From an uncultured Lachnospiraceae bacterium (GTDB lineage Bacteria; Bacillota; Clostridia; Lachnospirales; Lachnospiraceae), in the NCBI GenBank assembly GCA_947243855.1, contig CAMXIK010000007.1, positions 1-64,000 of the forward strand: 64,000 nt of DNA, given 5' to 3'. Shown here piece by piece: positions 1 through 10,663 of this stretch (positions are counted from its first letter, which is position 1; each line of letters starts with the position of its first letter). A program made the translations under genes and the position numbers. The notes below the pieces were generated by a model. The model was not told the DNA's origin and searched no databases. It saw nothing but the letters and a program-made list of their open reading frames with translations.

Positions 1-5
1 ACACA

Positions 6-709
6 GGTTCACCCCCGCCTACGCGGGGAAAAGTATAAGACTGACATTGGGGGGGTGCAGATACAGTAGGTTCACCCCCGCCTACGCGGGGAAAAGGGTG
101 CTGTCCAGAACTATTTTTTCTATCCGTCCGGTTCACCCCCGCCTACGCGGGGAAAAGGGATCGGGCAAATGGAAAACCAGACTTCTTTAAGGTTCACCCC
201 CGCCTACGCGGGGAAAAGTTCAGGATCAGGCGTATCTGGTTCAGATAGGCAGGTTCACCCCCGCCTACGCGGGGAAAAGTACCTCCGCACGGTTTAATAC
301 GTTCCCGCTCTCGGGTTCACCCCCGCCTACGCGGGGAAAAGGTACATCTATGAGTGATAAAGAAAAAAGAAATAGGTTCACCCCCGCCTACGCGGGGAAA
401 AGGGATCGGGCAAATGGAAAACCAGACTTCTTTAAGGTTCACCCCCGCCTACGCGGGGAAAAGAGCGAAAGCGGCATATCTGCCGGAATGTATGTAGGTT
501 CACCCCCGCCTACGCGGGGAAAAGCTTCTCCCTGTGCTTCTTTATCTCCACATCAAGGGTTCACCCCCGCCTACGCGGGGAAAAGGATGTCCATCCATGT
601 ATGTGGATCTCCTCACAAAGGTTCACCCCCGCCTACGCGGGGAAAAGTCCAACATAGCCATGCAAGAAGCCATAGTATGAAGGTTCACCCCCGCCTACGC
701 GGGGAAAAG
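6..709 (-). CRISPR. Type I-E CRISPR array: 12 identical 28-nt repeats (plus-strand GGTTCACCCCCGCCTACGCGGGGAAAAG), 11 complete spacers of 33-35 nt
   Basis: Repeat starts read at 6, 69, 130, 191, 252, 314, 375, 436, 497, 558, 620, 682. The reverse complement CTTTTCCCCGCGTAGGCGGGGGTGAACC resembles I-E repeats of the GTTTTCCCCGC..GCGGGGGTGATCC type, so transcription is probably on the minus strand, co-directional with cas. The distal end is cut by the window start. Confidence 0.98.
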
Positions 710-747
710 ACTAAAAAAGAACCCTAAATATAAGCGCTTTTGTATTT

Positions 748-2590
<1,843 letters not shown>

Positions 2591-3205
2591 TTATACCCTT
2601 ACGATCGTCATAAGACCTTGTCCATACGCCTTTTCTCTTCCAATCCCCTTACAAAGCGTCTCCCTAAATTTTTCGGCGTCTGATATTGTCAGCATACCTT
2701 CAAATGTCACAGATAGCAAACGGATATTTGCCGACTTATCCCCATCCTTTTTACTAAAGCTATACCACTTTGACCACACTGTCTGAAATTCATTATCCTC
2801 TAACAAAAACCCACATCGCTCCGCCCTGTCCATCAGCCACTTTTTTTGATATTCAGGTGTAACATGAGCCATTATCTTACCATGAGATTTCGAAATCGTT
2901 GGATTTGCCGTTAGCTTGAAACGCCATTTCATACCGTCCGAAACTCTGTTGAGAAGAATTGCATAATCTTTTGTCTCATACACACCCGCATAACCAAACT
3001 GTCCCACAAAATGTTCTAGGTTTGGTATCTCTTCACTCAAAATCAACATATATTTTTTCCCATTTAGATCATCTATTCTCCAAAGACGGCGAGCTCTGCC
3101 TCCGCTGAAGGACTCCTCAATCGCACCATGAAACTTGCTTGGAGATACAAGCGCTTTCATCGTCTTCCGCAATCCTATATTAAGCTCGATCCGTGATAAA
3201 TACAT
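2591..3205 (-). CDS. cas6e: Type I-E crRNA endoribonuclease Cas6e (Cse3)
   Basis: MYLSRIELN start and C-terminal GIGREKAYGQGLMTIVRV glycine-rich motif; gene order. Confidence 0.95.
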   Translation of the reverse strand: MYLSRIELNIGLRKTMKALVSPSKFHGAIEESFSGGRARRLWRIDDLNGKKYMLILSEEIPNLEHFVGQFGYAGVYETKDYAILLNRVSDGMKWRFKLTANPTISKSHGKIMAHVTPEYQKKWLMDRAERCGFLLEDNEFQTVWSKWYSFSKKDGDKSANIRLLSVTFEGMLTISDAEKFRETLCKGIGREKAYGQGLMTIVRV

Positions 3206-3209
3206 AATT

Positions 3210-3860
3210 TCACCTCAATTCCGACATAGCATCATGTTCTGATGGATTTTGATTCAGCTCCACATAAAATTCTTTGACCTTACGATAACCATAGATTCGT
3301 TTTTGCGGGTCAAAAGATACCGGCACATCCTGCGCCATTCCTGCCTGCAAATCATTCGTTTCTATTTGTATCCGTATGGTTTTTTCTCTATTTTCACAGA
3401 CGGATGGTTCTTCAATCAACGCTTCTTCAAGCGTCTTATGGCGAATCCCAATCACGATTGGCGGCGTTGGCGGACAAGACCGTCTTCCTAAAAAAAGTGG
3501 AAAACAAGGATTCTGCAAAGCATTTTCCAACTCCTCAATTATTTTTTCATTCCCTTCAAGTCCTGCTAAAAAAACAGCATCCGAAAGGTAATGCCGATAC
3601 GTTACATAAGAATCCTTTCCCTTTTGGGTTCTGGCAATATGAAAGTCAGTTATATGCTCTCCCTCACGATCTGCACGGACGCCAAATTTCAAATCAGTAA
3701 GTTTCGTCAAATCTGCATTTCTCTCCCATCCCAACGCCGCTGCCAACATTCCCACGACACCACTTTTGGTCGGCATTTTTTCAGTTGTTCTTGTCTCAAA
3801 TTTTGAACTATTCCCCCACGACTGCAAGGGCGCCGCAAGTCTTAAAAGCAATGTGGACAT
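3210..3860 (-). CDS. cas5e: Type I-E Cascade subunit Cas5e
   Basis: MSTLLLRLAAPLQSWGNSSKFETRTTEKMPTKSGVVGMLAAALGW; start trimmed from the ORF start at 3875 to the internal Met. Confidence 0.95.
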   Translation of the reverse strand: MSTLLLRLAAPLQSWGNSSKFETRTTEKMPTKSGVVGMLAAALGWERNADLTKLTDLKFGVRADREGEHITDFHIARTQKGKDSYVTYRHYLSDAVFLAGLEGNEKIIEELENALQNPCFPLFLGRRSCPPTPPIVIGIRHKTLEEALIEEPSVCENREKTIRIQIETNDLQAGMAQDVPVSFDPQKRIYGYRKVKEFYVELNQNPSEHDAMSELR

Positions 3861-3861
3861 A

Positions 3862-4911
3862 CTATTTACCCTCACTTTCAGACAAATTCTCCTTCACCGC
3901 CGTATCTAATGCAAGAAAAATCTGAGCAAGATTGCCGTCCTCAAATGTCCAACTTTTTTCAGGAGCGCACGCGTAATTTTTATATACTTTTTGAGAATAT
4001 TCTTTTAATGCCTTTTCAGACATTTCAACATAACCGCCCTCTTTTCCTGAAACCGGCTTTTCAAAAGCGCCGCAAAGATTGATCGGCTGATCCTTTCTTA
4101 GTGTTATATAAATATAATCTGGAACCGTACGATTGGCAAATGTATTCTGTTTCCCTGTAGGCATAGATTTAATAAAAGATTCAATAAACCCTTGCACTAC
4201 ATCAGGTGTACGTTCGCCAAGCTGCTTATAAAGTTCTTTGACATTCACTGTCGCATATCTATAAAGCGTTGCAGAAGTAAACTCAACCGTCCCTAAATGC
4301 CCTGCGCCGGCTTCATTATCGCTTATCAAATCGTCAACAGCCGTAAAATAATCGTACTCATTGTGAACCGTATGCGTAGATATCGCATGCGCGACCTGAA
4401 CTGCCGCATCAATATTTAACCCTGCGTCGGCTGCTACCATACGTCCAAATAATGCCATATCAACAGACGGAGATTCCTTAACTGCCGCTTGATATTCCTT
4501 TTTATCGCCGCATCCTTCAATTGCCAGCTTTGCTAATGCCTTGGCCTGCGCCATACTAAAAAACATTAGCACGTCTGTTTTATTCTCTTTATTGGACTTT
4601 ACACCTATGTAATCCAACGCCTTGGATGCAAGTTTTAATGCCTTTTCATCATCTACGCTATCGTCAATCCTCTTAATCTCCTCAGCAATCATCTGGGGAA
4701 TCTTTTTCGTGCGAACGCCGATCTCTTCCTGATTAAAAATCTCTTCAAACATCTTCCTCATCTCATATTTCCATGCCTGCGAAGAAACTCTCGCTCTCAC
4801 CGTTCCGCCATACTTAGCAGTTTTAGGGCTTCCGGTATCGTCGCGGTTTACACAGCTCGGGGGAACATTTTGCAAAACATGAATGTCTACATACAAATTA
4901 TTTCTTGTCAT
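3862..4911 (-). CDS. cas7e: Type I-E Cascade backbone subunit Cas7e (Cse4/CasC)
   Basis: YVDIHVLQNVPPSCVNRDDTGSPKTAKYGGTVRARVSSQAWKYEMR; start trimmed from 4935. Confidence 0.96.
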   Translation of the reverse strand: MTRNNLYVDIHVLQNVPPSCVNRDDTGSPKTAKYGGTVRARVSSQAWKYEMRKMFEEIFNQEEIGVRTKKIPQMIAEEIKRIDDSVDDEKALKLASKALDYIGVKSNKENKTDVLMFFSMAQAKALAKLAIEGCGDKKEYQAAVKESPSVDMALFGRMVAADAGLNIDAAVQVAHAISTHTVHNEYDYFTAVDDLISDNEAGAGHLGTVEFTSATLYRYATVNVKELYKQLGERTPDVVQGFIESFIKSMPTGKQNTFANRTVPDYIYITLRKDQPINLCGAFEKPVSGKEGGYVEMSEKALKEYSQKVYKNYACAPEKSWTFEDGNLAQIFLALDTAVKENLSESEGK

Positions 4912-5491
4912 CGTTCTCTTCCTTTCCGTTTTCATTTGTTTTTATTTTTCGGTAAAAATCCTGTCCCCATTTCAGCCGTATCCTATCTACATACTTTTCA
5001 GACTGAAACAGAAACAGATCTTTTGCAAGATCAACATAATCCAATGGTATATCCTTCGCACTGAGCAATCTAACCAGCGTTTTCAATCGATACGCCAATT
5101 CTTCCATATCATCAGACTGTGCTGCCAGACTAAGTTTAAATCTAATACGTTCTTCCTCCTCATCACTATGTACAAGTTTTCTTGCCGAGCATCCCAACGA
5201 GTTGTCTTTCCCCTGCAAATTCACCGACTCGGAATGCCCCTGCTGGTGAAGAGCAAAAAGCGTCAGAGCCGTATAAATTGCCCACTCTGCACGAGTTGGA
5301 TCGCATCCTTTACTCATCAGTTCTTCCGGAAGTGTTTGCAAAAATATCCCCCACAATTCCGGAAGCTCTCCCGGACTTTTACCAATGCCTCTACGAAGTT
5401 GCGCAAGCTGTCCCTTGGCTTCTCCCGCATTCAAATTACCTGTCAATAAAAATAATCGTCCTCTCACATATTCCCCAACCGCATTAACCAC
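4898..5491 (-). CDS. cse2: Type I-E Cascade small subunit Cse2 (CasB)
   Basis: Position between cas7e and cas8e; size 197 aa; AxLRRGIGKSPGELPELW-type motif. Confidence 0.93.
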   Translation of the reverse strand: MVNAVGEYVRGRLFLLTGNLNAGEAKGQLAQLRRGIGKSPGELPELWGIFLQTLPEELMSKGCDPTRAEWAIYTALTLFALHQQGHSESVNLQGKDNSLGCSARKLVHSDEEEERIRFKLSLAAQSDDMEELAYRLKTLVRLLSAKDIPLDYVDLAKDLFLFQSEKYVDRIRLKWGQDFYRKIKTNENGKEENDDKK

Positions 5492-5507
5492 TGTATCACC
5501 TCCTCAA

Positions 5508-7112
5508 TTATGCGTCTTTTAATGAGTTCAATTCGTACTCAAAACGATTCATCGCTTTCGCAACAGAATATCCTTTTTCAGAACTTCCCAAGATTGCTGT
5601 CGAAACAGTCTGCTTCACAATCTCTTTTCCTAAATCTTCCGCAACACTAAAGCAAATATCTCTCCACGCTCTCTCTTTCTGCTCCACATCATCCGTCTCC
5701 GGTATAATCATACAAAGCCATTTTCGAAACGGTGCATCCACACGATTATAAAACTCCGCTTTCCATTTATTTGCATAAACTTTGGCAGGACATTTCTCTT
5801 CTTTTGGAATATAATCTCCTCCTTCTGCAACATTTACATCTTTAGCAAAGTTCCATACTTTTTCGGAAACACTATCACAAAATGCAACGCAATTAACGAT
5901 GCTGTTCTGCCAACTATGATTCATATTCGAAATTAACGCCGCATGCATTTGAATGGAATCGGAAAATACATTGACTACAAAAAAGTCCTTATCTCCATAT
6001 TGTATCGATGCAATTTTTACATTCAAAGAATGATCTTTTAGTATATCCTCACTCTCCAATTTATCCACCCATGAAATAACACCCGGGCGATGCACATTTT
6101 CTCTGATTTGAAGGAATGAAGAAAAATTTCTCCAGAACTGTTTTGATGGATTATGCCTGCGAGGCACAAATATTTCATTCCTTTTTCGATCCGCCTGTCT
6201 CCAAATTGTCATTGGCTCGATAAACGCATTTTCTCTTTCAAAGAAATCTCCTCCAAGTAAATGATATCCTGTTACGTATTCTCCTTTTCTAGTTAAATAT
6301 AGTCTTCTTGATTGCAATGTATATAGTGCAGATAAATTATCGGGCAGAGGAATCTCTATTCGTTCTCCATCAGCGACTCCGTCGCGTTCCCAAACCGGTT
6401 TTTCTTCTCCCCACAGTTCTCCATGTTCATTTAACAAAACCATATTTAACATAAGGGTTTCAAAAAGGGTATTCCCTGAAACACTGATAAGTCCCAATTT
6501 CCCAAGCCAGCCGACTCCAGGAGACGGCAACTTTGTGCCGGTCAGTTTAGACTCGCTGGATGGTTTTGCCGAAGTATCATCATAAGCGTTCACATAAATA
6601 AGCCACCTCGCCGCCTCCGAAAAATCTACGGTTTCCTTCCTTTGTCCGCTCACACTAGAAAACAAACGAATTTTGTTACTGCTCTCAGATAAATTTCCGT
6701 TTAATTTTGCCGCTGTATAAGCTGTCCCAATTTTCGCGCGCTCACACTGAAAAAACGGTCTTTCAGGATGAAACAAATAAAATTTTTCCCTCTGTGATTC
6801 CAAATACGCCGTTATCACTTCTGCCGGAAATTTTTTCCTTTCCCACAGTTCCTCCCAGCGATCCAACGCCTCGTCAGGATCATTTAATTTTACCGCATTT
6901 CCATGTCTGTCATATCTTGAAAACACTGTATGTAAAACTGCAAGCAATACCCTCATTACAGCAAAATCCTGCGTAGGAAGCTCACCACACAAATCTCTAT
7001 ATCTGTGCGCGTCTCTAAATACATCCAAAAGAGAAACTTCCGTCATATTACAGTTATCGTCAATCACACATATCCACCGTTCATCAAGCAAATTAAATTC
7101 TTTGTCGCTCAA
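5508..7112 (-). CDS. cas8e: Type I-E Cascade large subunit Cas8e (Cse1/CasA)
   Basis: FNLLDERWICVID start, ELPTQDFAVMRVLLAVLHTVF, position next to cas3. Confidence 0.95.
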   Translation of the reverse strand: MSDKEFNLLDERWICVIDDNCNMTEVSLLDVFRDAHRYRDLCGELPTQDFAVMRVLLAVLHTVFSRYDRHGNAVKLNDPDEALDRWEELWERKKFPAEVITAYLESQREKFYLFHPERPFFQCERAKIGTAYTAAKLNGNLSESSNKIRLFSSVSGQRKETVDFSEAARWLIYVNAYDDTSAKPSSESKLTGTKLPSPGVGWLGKLGLISVSGNTLFETLMLNMVLLNEHGELWGEEKPVWERDGVADGERIEIPLPDNLSALYTLQSRRLYLTRKGEYVTGYHLLGGDFFERENAFIEPMTIWRQADRKRNEIFVPRRHNPSKQFWRNFSSFLQIRENVHRPGVISWVDKLESEDILKDHSLNVKIASIQYGDKDFFVVNVFSDSIQMHAALISNMNHSWQNSIVNCVAFCDSVSEKVWNFAKDVNVAEGGDYIPKEEKCPAKVYANKWKAEFYNRVDAPFRKWLCMIIPETDDVEQKERAWRDICFSVAEDLGKEIVKQTVSTAILGSSEKGYSVAKAMNRFEYELNSLKDA

Positions 7113-9787
7113 TTTGTTTTCTCCTCCATCTTTATGTATGCAAGACCGTTATCACGAGAATAGGAAATATGATATCCACACAATTCATTTGTCAGGTTTT
7201 CATTAAGCAACAATACCAGCTCTCCCTTAAGCCAATGCGATTTTTGAAATCCCGTCAAATACCTATCCATCTGTTCCAGTTCTTCTATTGTTCTGTCCAC
7301 GTTCCACACCTGAGAAAATATTGTAGGAAGCCTCAGCTTTTGCTGTGCAATCAAACGACAGTCATTCTCCGGCGGACAAATGTCCGCTAAATATCTTTTC
7401 TCATTCGAGTTCCATGGTAAAAATCCCAGCGTTCCATCCGAATACGCCACCAATATAATGACCTCAATTGATGAAATCCCATCTCGTACAGCCGCCAATG
7501 CTTTATCCTCGTTATCTCCCACACTGTTTTCCAACCAATCGTGAAGGTTATTTTGCCGTCTACTGTCTCTTGGCGGAGACATTAAAAAGGCTTTTGCACG
7601 TTGCTCTTTTTTTTGAATTAAATTCTTATAGTCAGCAAATGCTTCTTTTCCCTCTTTCTCATTAGGAATGACTTCCCGATATGTTTCACAAATTAAACTG
7701 TCAATGTCTTTAGGAATAACAATGCTGTCAGGCAGCAGCTCTCTCGTTCGCAAAAGAAGCCATTTGGTATAAATATGCTCCGATTCTGTGTTGAGTTCTT
7801 TCACTCCCAAAACGATACACTTTGCACTGTTATAGTTAAAAGGCCTGTCCTGACGTTCATGACGGTGCATCCTGCCAATCCTTTGAAGCAGAAGATCCAT
7901 CGGACATAAATCCGTTATCAACAAATCGAAATCAATATCCAACGACTGTTCAAGGACCTGTGTTCCAATTACAATAGTCCCTTTTCTCATCGAAAAATCA
8001 GATTTTTTCCCAACCGCTTTTTTCAAAGCATCTTCTTTCTCTATTCGATCGGAAATGATAAATTGTGCATGATAAATAATCACTTTTGCTCCAACAATCT
8101 CCCGTGCCAATTCCGCAAAACGCTGTGCTCTGGAAACCGTATTGCAGATAATACCAGCACACGCCCCTGCCTTTACCACACACTTTATTTCTTCAATGAT
8201 ATCTTCCTCTGCCATTGAAACTATCTGAATTTTTTTCTCAGAAGATGTCAGAGATAACCCTTTCGTTCTCACCTGTTCTCCATCAGTATAAGTAAGTCGC
8301 GGATAGGGAATCGCATTTACTTCATCATCTTGCTGTGTCCGTCTCAAATATGCATTAATAAGCTCCTGCCGTCTGTTTGCCGGGAGTGTCGCCGATAACA
8401 GAATAACCGGGATTTTGTATTCATGCAGCCATGCCAACGCCCTGTCAAGGTATTGATTCATATAAGCGTCGTACGCATGGCATTCGTCTACGATAACAAC
8501 CTTTTGAGACAGTCCCAAATGTAACAACATCGCATGTTTCTTCTTTAAAACTGACATCAACAGACGATCAACTGTTCCAACTACAAAATCTGATAAAAGC
8601 GATTGCTTACTCCCCATAAAAAAAGCATGTACAATCAGCCCGCTTTCCTCTCCTCCGTCTTCATCAATGCACGGAATACTTTTTTGCATATTTACGAATG
8701 TAGGTTGAAATTCCGCGTTGCCATGCGCCAGATTTATGCTGTGAAATGCCTCCGAGGACTGTAGTTTTGCCCACTGCGCCACACGTTCAAAAATACCATT
8801 AGCCGTTGCCTGTGTAGGCAATCCAAAAAAAATCCCCGTTTTTTCAAATCTATTCGCCAAAATTTCGGCTACCGAAAGAGCTGCCTCCGTTTTTCCAATC
8901 CCCATCGGCGCTTCCAAAATAAACAGCCCTGGTGATTTTACATCTTCAACTGTTTCAATAACCGACTTTTGTATTTCATTCATGAAGAATCCAAAACGTT
9001 CATTAAAATCCTCTTCAAAAATACGTTCCTGTTCCGGCTCCCATACTTCAGGCAGACCCATTCTATCCAAGGCAGTTTCAAAACGTTTATCGGGATATTC
9101 ACTCTCAGACAAAATCTGATCTTCATCTATTAATTCAAACTTAGACTGATCGCTGGCCAACCAGTCCGCCATGATGAGCAATCCAGATAACAGTATCTGC
9201 GTTCTTTTATTCAGCTTTATCATTTCAGACACATCAGAAAATCCCGCTCTCTCAAGTGAAAACGCTCCCCATTCTTTGTAGAAATTCTCCCAAACGATAT
9301 GCTGTTGGGGACTCCCGAAAAAATGCTTTTGATAATTGTCTATGTGATTTTTCACATCTTCTGCCGGCATGCCGTGATGTGCCCCGACGATAGATGCAAA
9401 TTCATTAGGGAATCCCATGTAAAGCAATATTGCCTCGCCACACTTTGCGTGGTGAGAATATTTCTTATTAATAAAGTCCGAGTATTCTGGCACATGGATA
9501 CCATAATGCTCAAATACTGTCCTTCTTTCCGGCAGCGATTCTAATATCTTAGCCTGAAACAGCGGCGAAATTTTTCCAATGTCATGAAGATATGCAAGAA
9601 GTATCCCTGTTTTCTTTAAGTCCTCAAACGACATTCCACATATCTGCGCCAGCCCTTGATATCTTTTATGCAGCAAATATTTCATAACATTTGCAGTATC
9701 TTTCGCATGCATCCAAAGAGGAAGCCAGTTGTTGCTCTCATAAGCAGATTTAGCGATAATCAGTTTTATTGCATTCGAAAGTTGCAA
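7109..9787 (-). CDS. cas3: CRISPR-associated helicase/nuclease Cas3 (HD + DExH helicase)
   Basis: HD motif YLHDIGK; Walker A APMGIGKTEAAL; DECH box VIVDECHAYDAY; QRIGRMHRH motif VI; apparent TTG start preceded by GAGAGGAAAAG. Confidence 0.97.
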   Translation of the reverse strand: MQLSNAIKLIIAKSAYESNNWLPLWMHAKDTANVMKYLLHKRYQGLAQICGMSFEDLKKTGILLAYLHDIGKISPLFQAKILESLPERRTVFEHYGIHVPEYSDFINKKYSHHAKCGEAILLYMGFPNEFASIVGAHHGMPAEDVKNHIDNYQKHFFGSPQQHIVWENFYKEWGAFSLERAGFSDVSEMIKLNKRTQILLSGLLIMADWLASDQSKFELIDEDQILSESEYPDKRFETALDRMGLPEVWEPEQERIFEEDFNERFGFFMNEIQKSVIETVEDVKSPGLFILEAPMGIGKTEAALSVAEILANRFEKTGIFFGLPTQATANGIFERVAQWAKLQSSEAFHSINLAHGNAEFQPTFVNMQKSIPCIDEDGGEESGLIVHAFFMGSKQSLLSDFVVGTVDRLLMSVLKKKHAMLLHLGLSQKVVIVDECHAYDAYMNQYLDRALAWLHEYKIPVILLSATLPANRRQELINAYLRRTQQDDEVNAIPYPRLTYTDGEQVRTKGLSLTSSEKKIQIVSMAEEDIIEEIKCVVKAGACAGIICNTVSRAQRFAELAREIVGAKVIIYHAQFIISDRIEKEDALKKAVGKKSDFSMRKGTIVIGTQVLEQSLDIDFDLLITDLCPMDLLLQRIGRMHRHERQDRPFNYNSAKCIVLGVKELNTESEHIYTKWLLLRTRELLPDSIVIPKDIDSLICETYREVIPNEKEGKEAFADYKNLIQKKEQRAKAFLMSPPRDSRRQNNLHDWLENSVGDNEDKALAAVRDGISSIEVIILVAYSDGTLGFLPWNSNEKRYLADICPPENDCRLIAQQKLRLPTIFSQVWNVDRTIEELEQMDRYLTGFQKSHWLKGELVLLLNENLTNELCGYHISYSRDNGLAYIKMEEKTN

Positions 9788-9823
9788 ATTCTTTTCCTCT
9801 CTTCATTTGCCATATGGAAAACG

Positions 9824-10120
9824 CTACTTTTGTTTCCAGTATTGCTTTAACTGCTCGTAAAAGTTCTCCCTCGTTCCGGCCATGATAACGACAATCACCT
9901 TGTCCGCTGTATACTCTACCGTGTAAGCAAGTTCATAGTTTGTTTTATTATAATAAATGTCGTACCCATATATACCGGCCAAATCTCCGGTTTTCACCTC
10001 GCCAACCGTATGATCTTTCCGAATTTTGTCCACCGCTTCCTGATATAACGACTTTAATCTTTTGTCTTTTATTTTTTTTATGAATTTAGCAGCCGGCGGA
10101 AGAAAGACCACTTCTGTCAT
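9824..10120 (-). CDS. Type II toxin, RelE/ParE superfamily
   Basis: 98 aa; FLPPAAKFIKKIKDKRLKSLYQEAVDKIRKDH...DIYYNKTNYELAYTVE...VVIMAGTRENFYEQLKQYWK; 4-nt overlap with an upstream AbrB-like gene. Confidence 0.8.
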   Translation of the reverse strand: MTEVVFLPPAAKFIKKIKDKRLKSLYQEAVDKIRKDHTVGEVKTGDLAGIYGYDIYYNKTNYELAYTVEYTADKVIVVIMAGTRENFYEQLKQYWKQK

Positions 10121-10497
10121 CCCTCATCCTCCATACCAAAAACATCGTTATAAGAAGCAAAAGGACTTTCTGCTGTCGCCGCGCGTTTCGCCTCCTCAAG
10201 CATTCCCTCCACCGCCGGGCGAACCTGACTTTGCGCTTCTTTAAACCGAAAAAGCAGTTCATCGCCGCTATATCCCTGTTTAATTAAATCCGCCAATATC
10301 TGTTCCGCAAATTCTCCCCCTGCGCTTGTCTTTACGGGACGTATCACCAATTCATTTCCACGAATCATGCACTCCGCTTCCGTATCAAATCCTAATGTAG
10401 AAAAAAATTTTTGAGGAATCGTGATCTGCCGTTTTGCCGAAATAGCGATTTTTTTCATTTCCATAACGGGTTTCTCTCTCATCATTGCCACTGACAT
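10117..10497 (-). CDS. Antitoxin with AbrB/MazE/SpoVT-like DNA-binding domain
   Basis: KKIAISAKRQITIPQKFFSTLGFDTEAECMIRGNELVIRPV swapped-hairpin pattern; overlaps the toxin gene. Met11 is an alternative start. Confidence 0.8.
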   Translation of the reverse strand: MSVAMMREKPVMEMKKIAISAKRQITIPQKFFSTLGFDTEAECMIRGNELVIRPVKTSAGGEFAEQILADLIKQGYSGDELLFRFKEAQSQVRPAVEGMLEEAKRAATAESPFASYNDVFGMEDEG

Positions 10498-10525
10498 TAT
10501 TTATTCTCTCCATATTCTACACAAT

Positions 10526-10555
10526 TCAAAGAAAAAATATTCTTGGTTTCTTTGA
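10526..10555. promoter_or_regulatory. Inverted repeat TCAAAGAAA-N12-TTTCTTTGA, candidate antitoxin operator
   Basis: Perfect 9-bp arms at 10526-10534 and 10547-10555, overlapping the predicted TSS region of the TA/cas promoter. Confidence 0.55.
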
Positions 10556-10557
10556 TT

Positions 10558-10586
10558 ATTATATCTAACTTCTCCCTTTTCGTCAA
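10558..10586 (-). promoter_or_regulatory. Promoter upstream of the AbrB/RelE/cas3 gene run (TTGACG-17-TATAAT)
   Basis: Minus strand TTGACG AAAAGGGAGAAGTTAGA TATAAT with exact 17-nt spacer. Confidence 0.8.
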
Positions 10587-10594
10587 CTAAATAG

Positions 10595-10627
10595 AAAAAG
10601 CCGAGAACCTTTCTCAGATTCCCGGCT
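10595..10627 (-). terminator. Rho-independent terminator downstream of spoIVA
   Basis: Minus strand AGCCGGGAA..TTCTCGGCT followed by TTTTTC (one mismatch in stem). Confidence 0.7.
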
Positions 10628-10632
10628 TACCT

Positions 10633-10655
10633 CAGCCCGCGCCCATTCGCAAAAC
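10633..10655 (-). repeat. Short dispersed repeat, copy 1 (cagcccgcgcccattcgcaaaac)
   Basis: Differs by one base insertion from 34984-35005; just downstream of the spoIVA stop. Confidence 0.7.
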
Positions 10656-10663
10656 TCACACAG

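Noticed and set aside
342-374. Spacer encoding MSDKEKRN resembles the MSDKE start of Cas8e (possible self-targeting)
   Set aside because: The DNA shares only a short stretch (ATGAGYGAYAAAGAA) and then diverges, so it is not a protospacer match.
350-727. 125-aa ORF with HPRLRGEK/FTPAYAGK/GSPPPTRGK repeats
   Set aside because: It is the CRISPR array read in translation; repeat units correspond to the 28-nt repeats in shifting frames.
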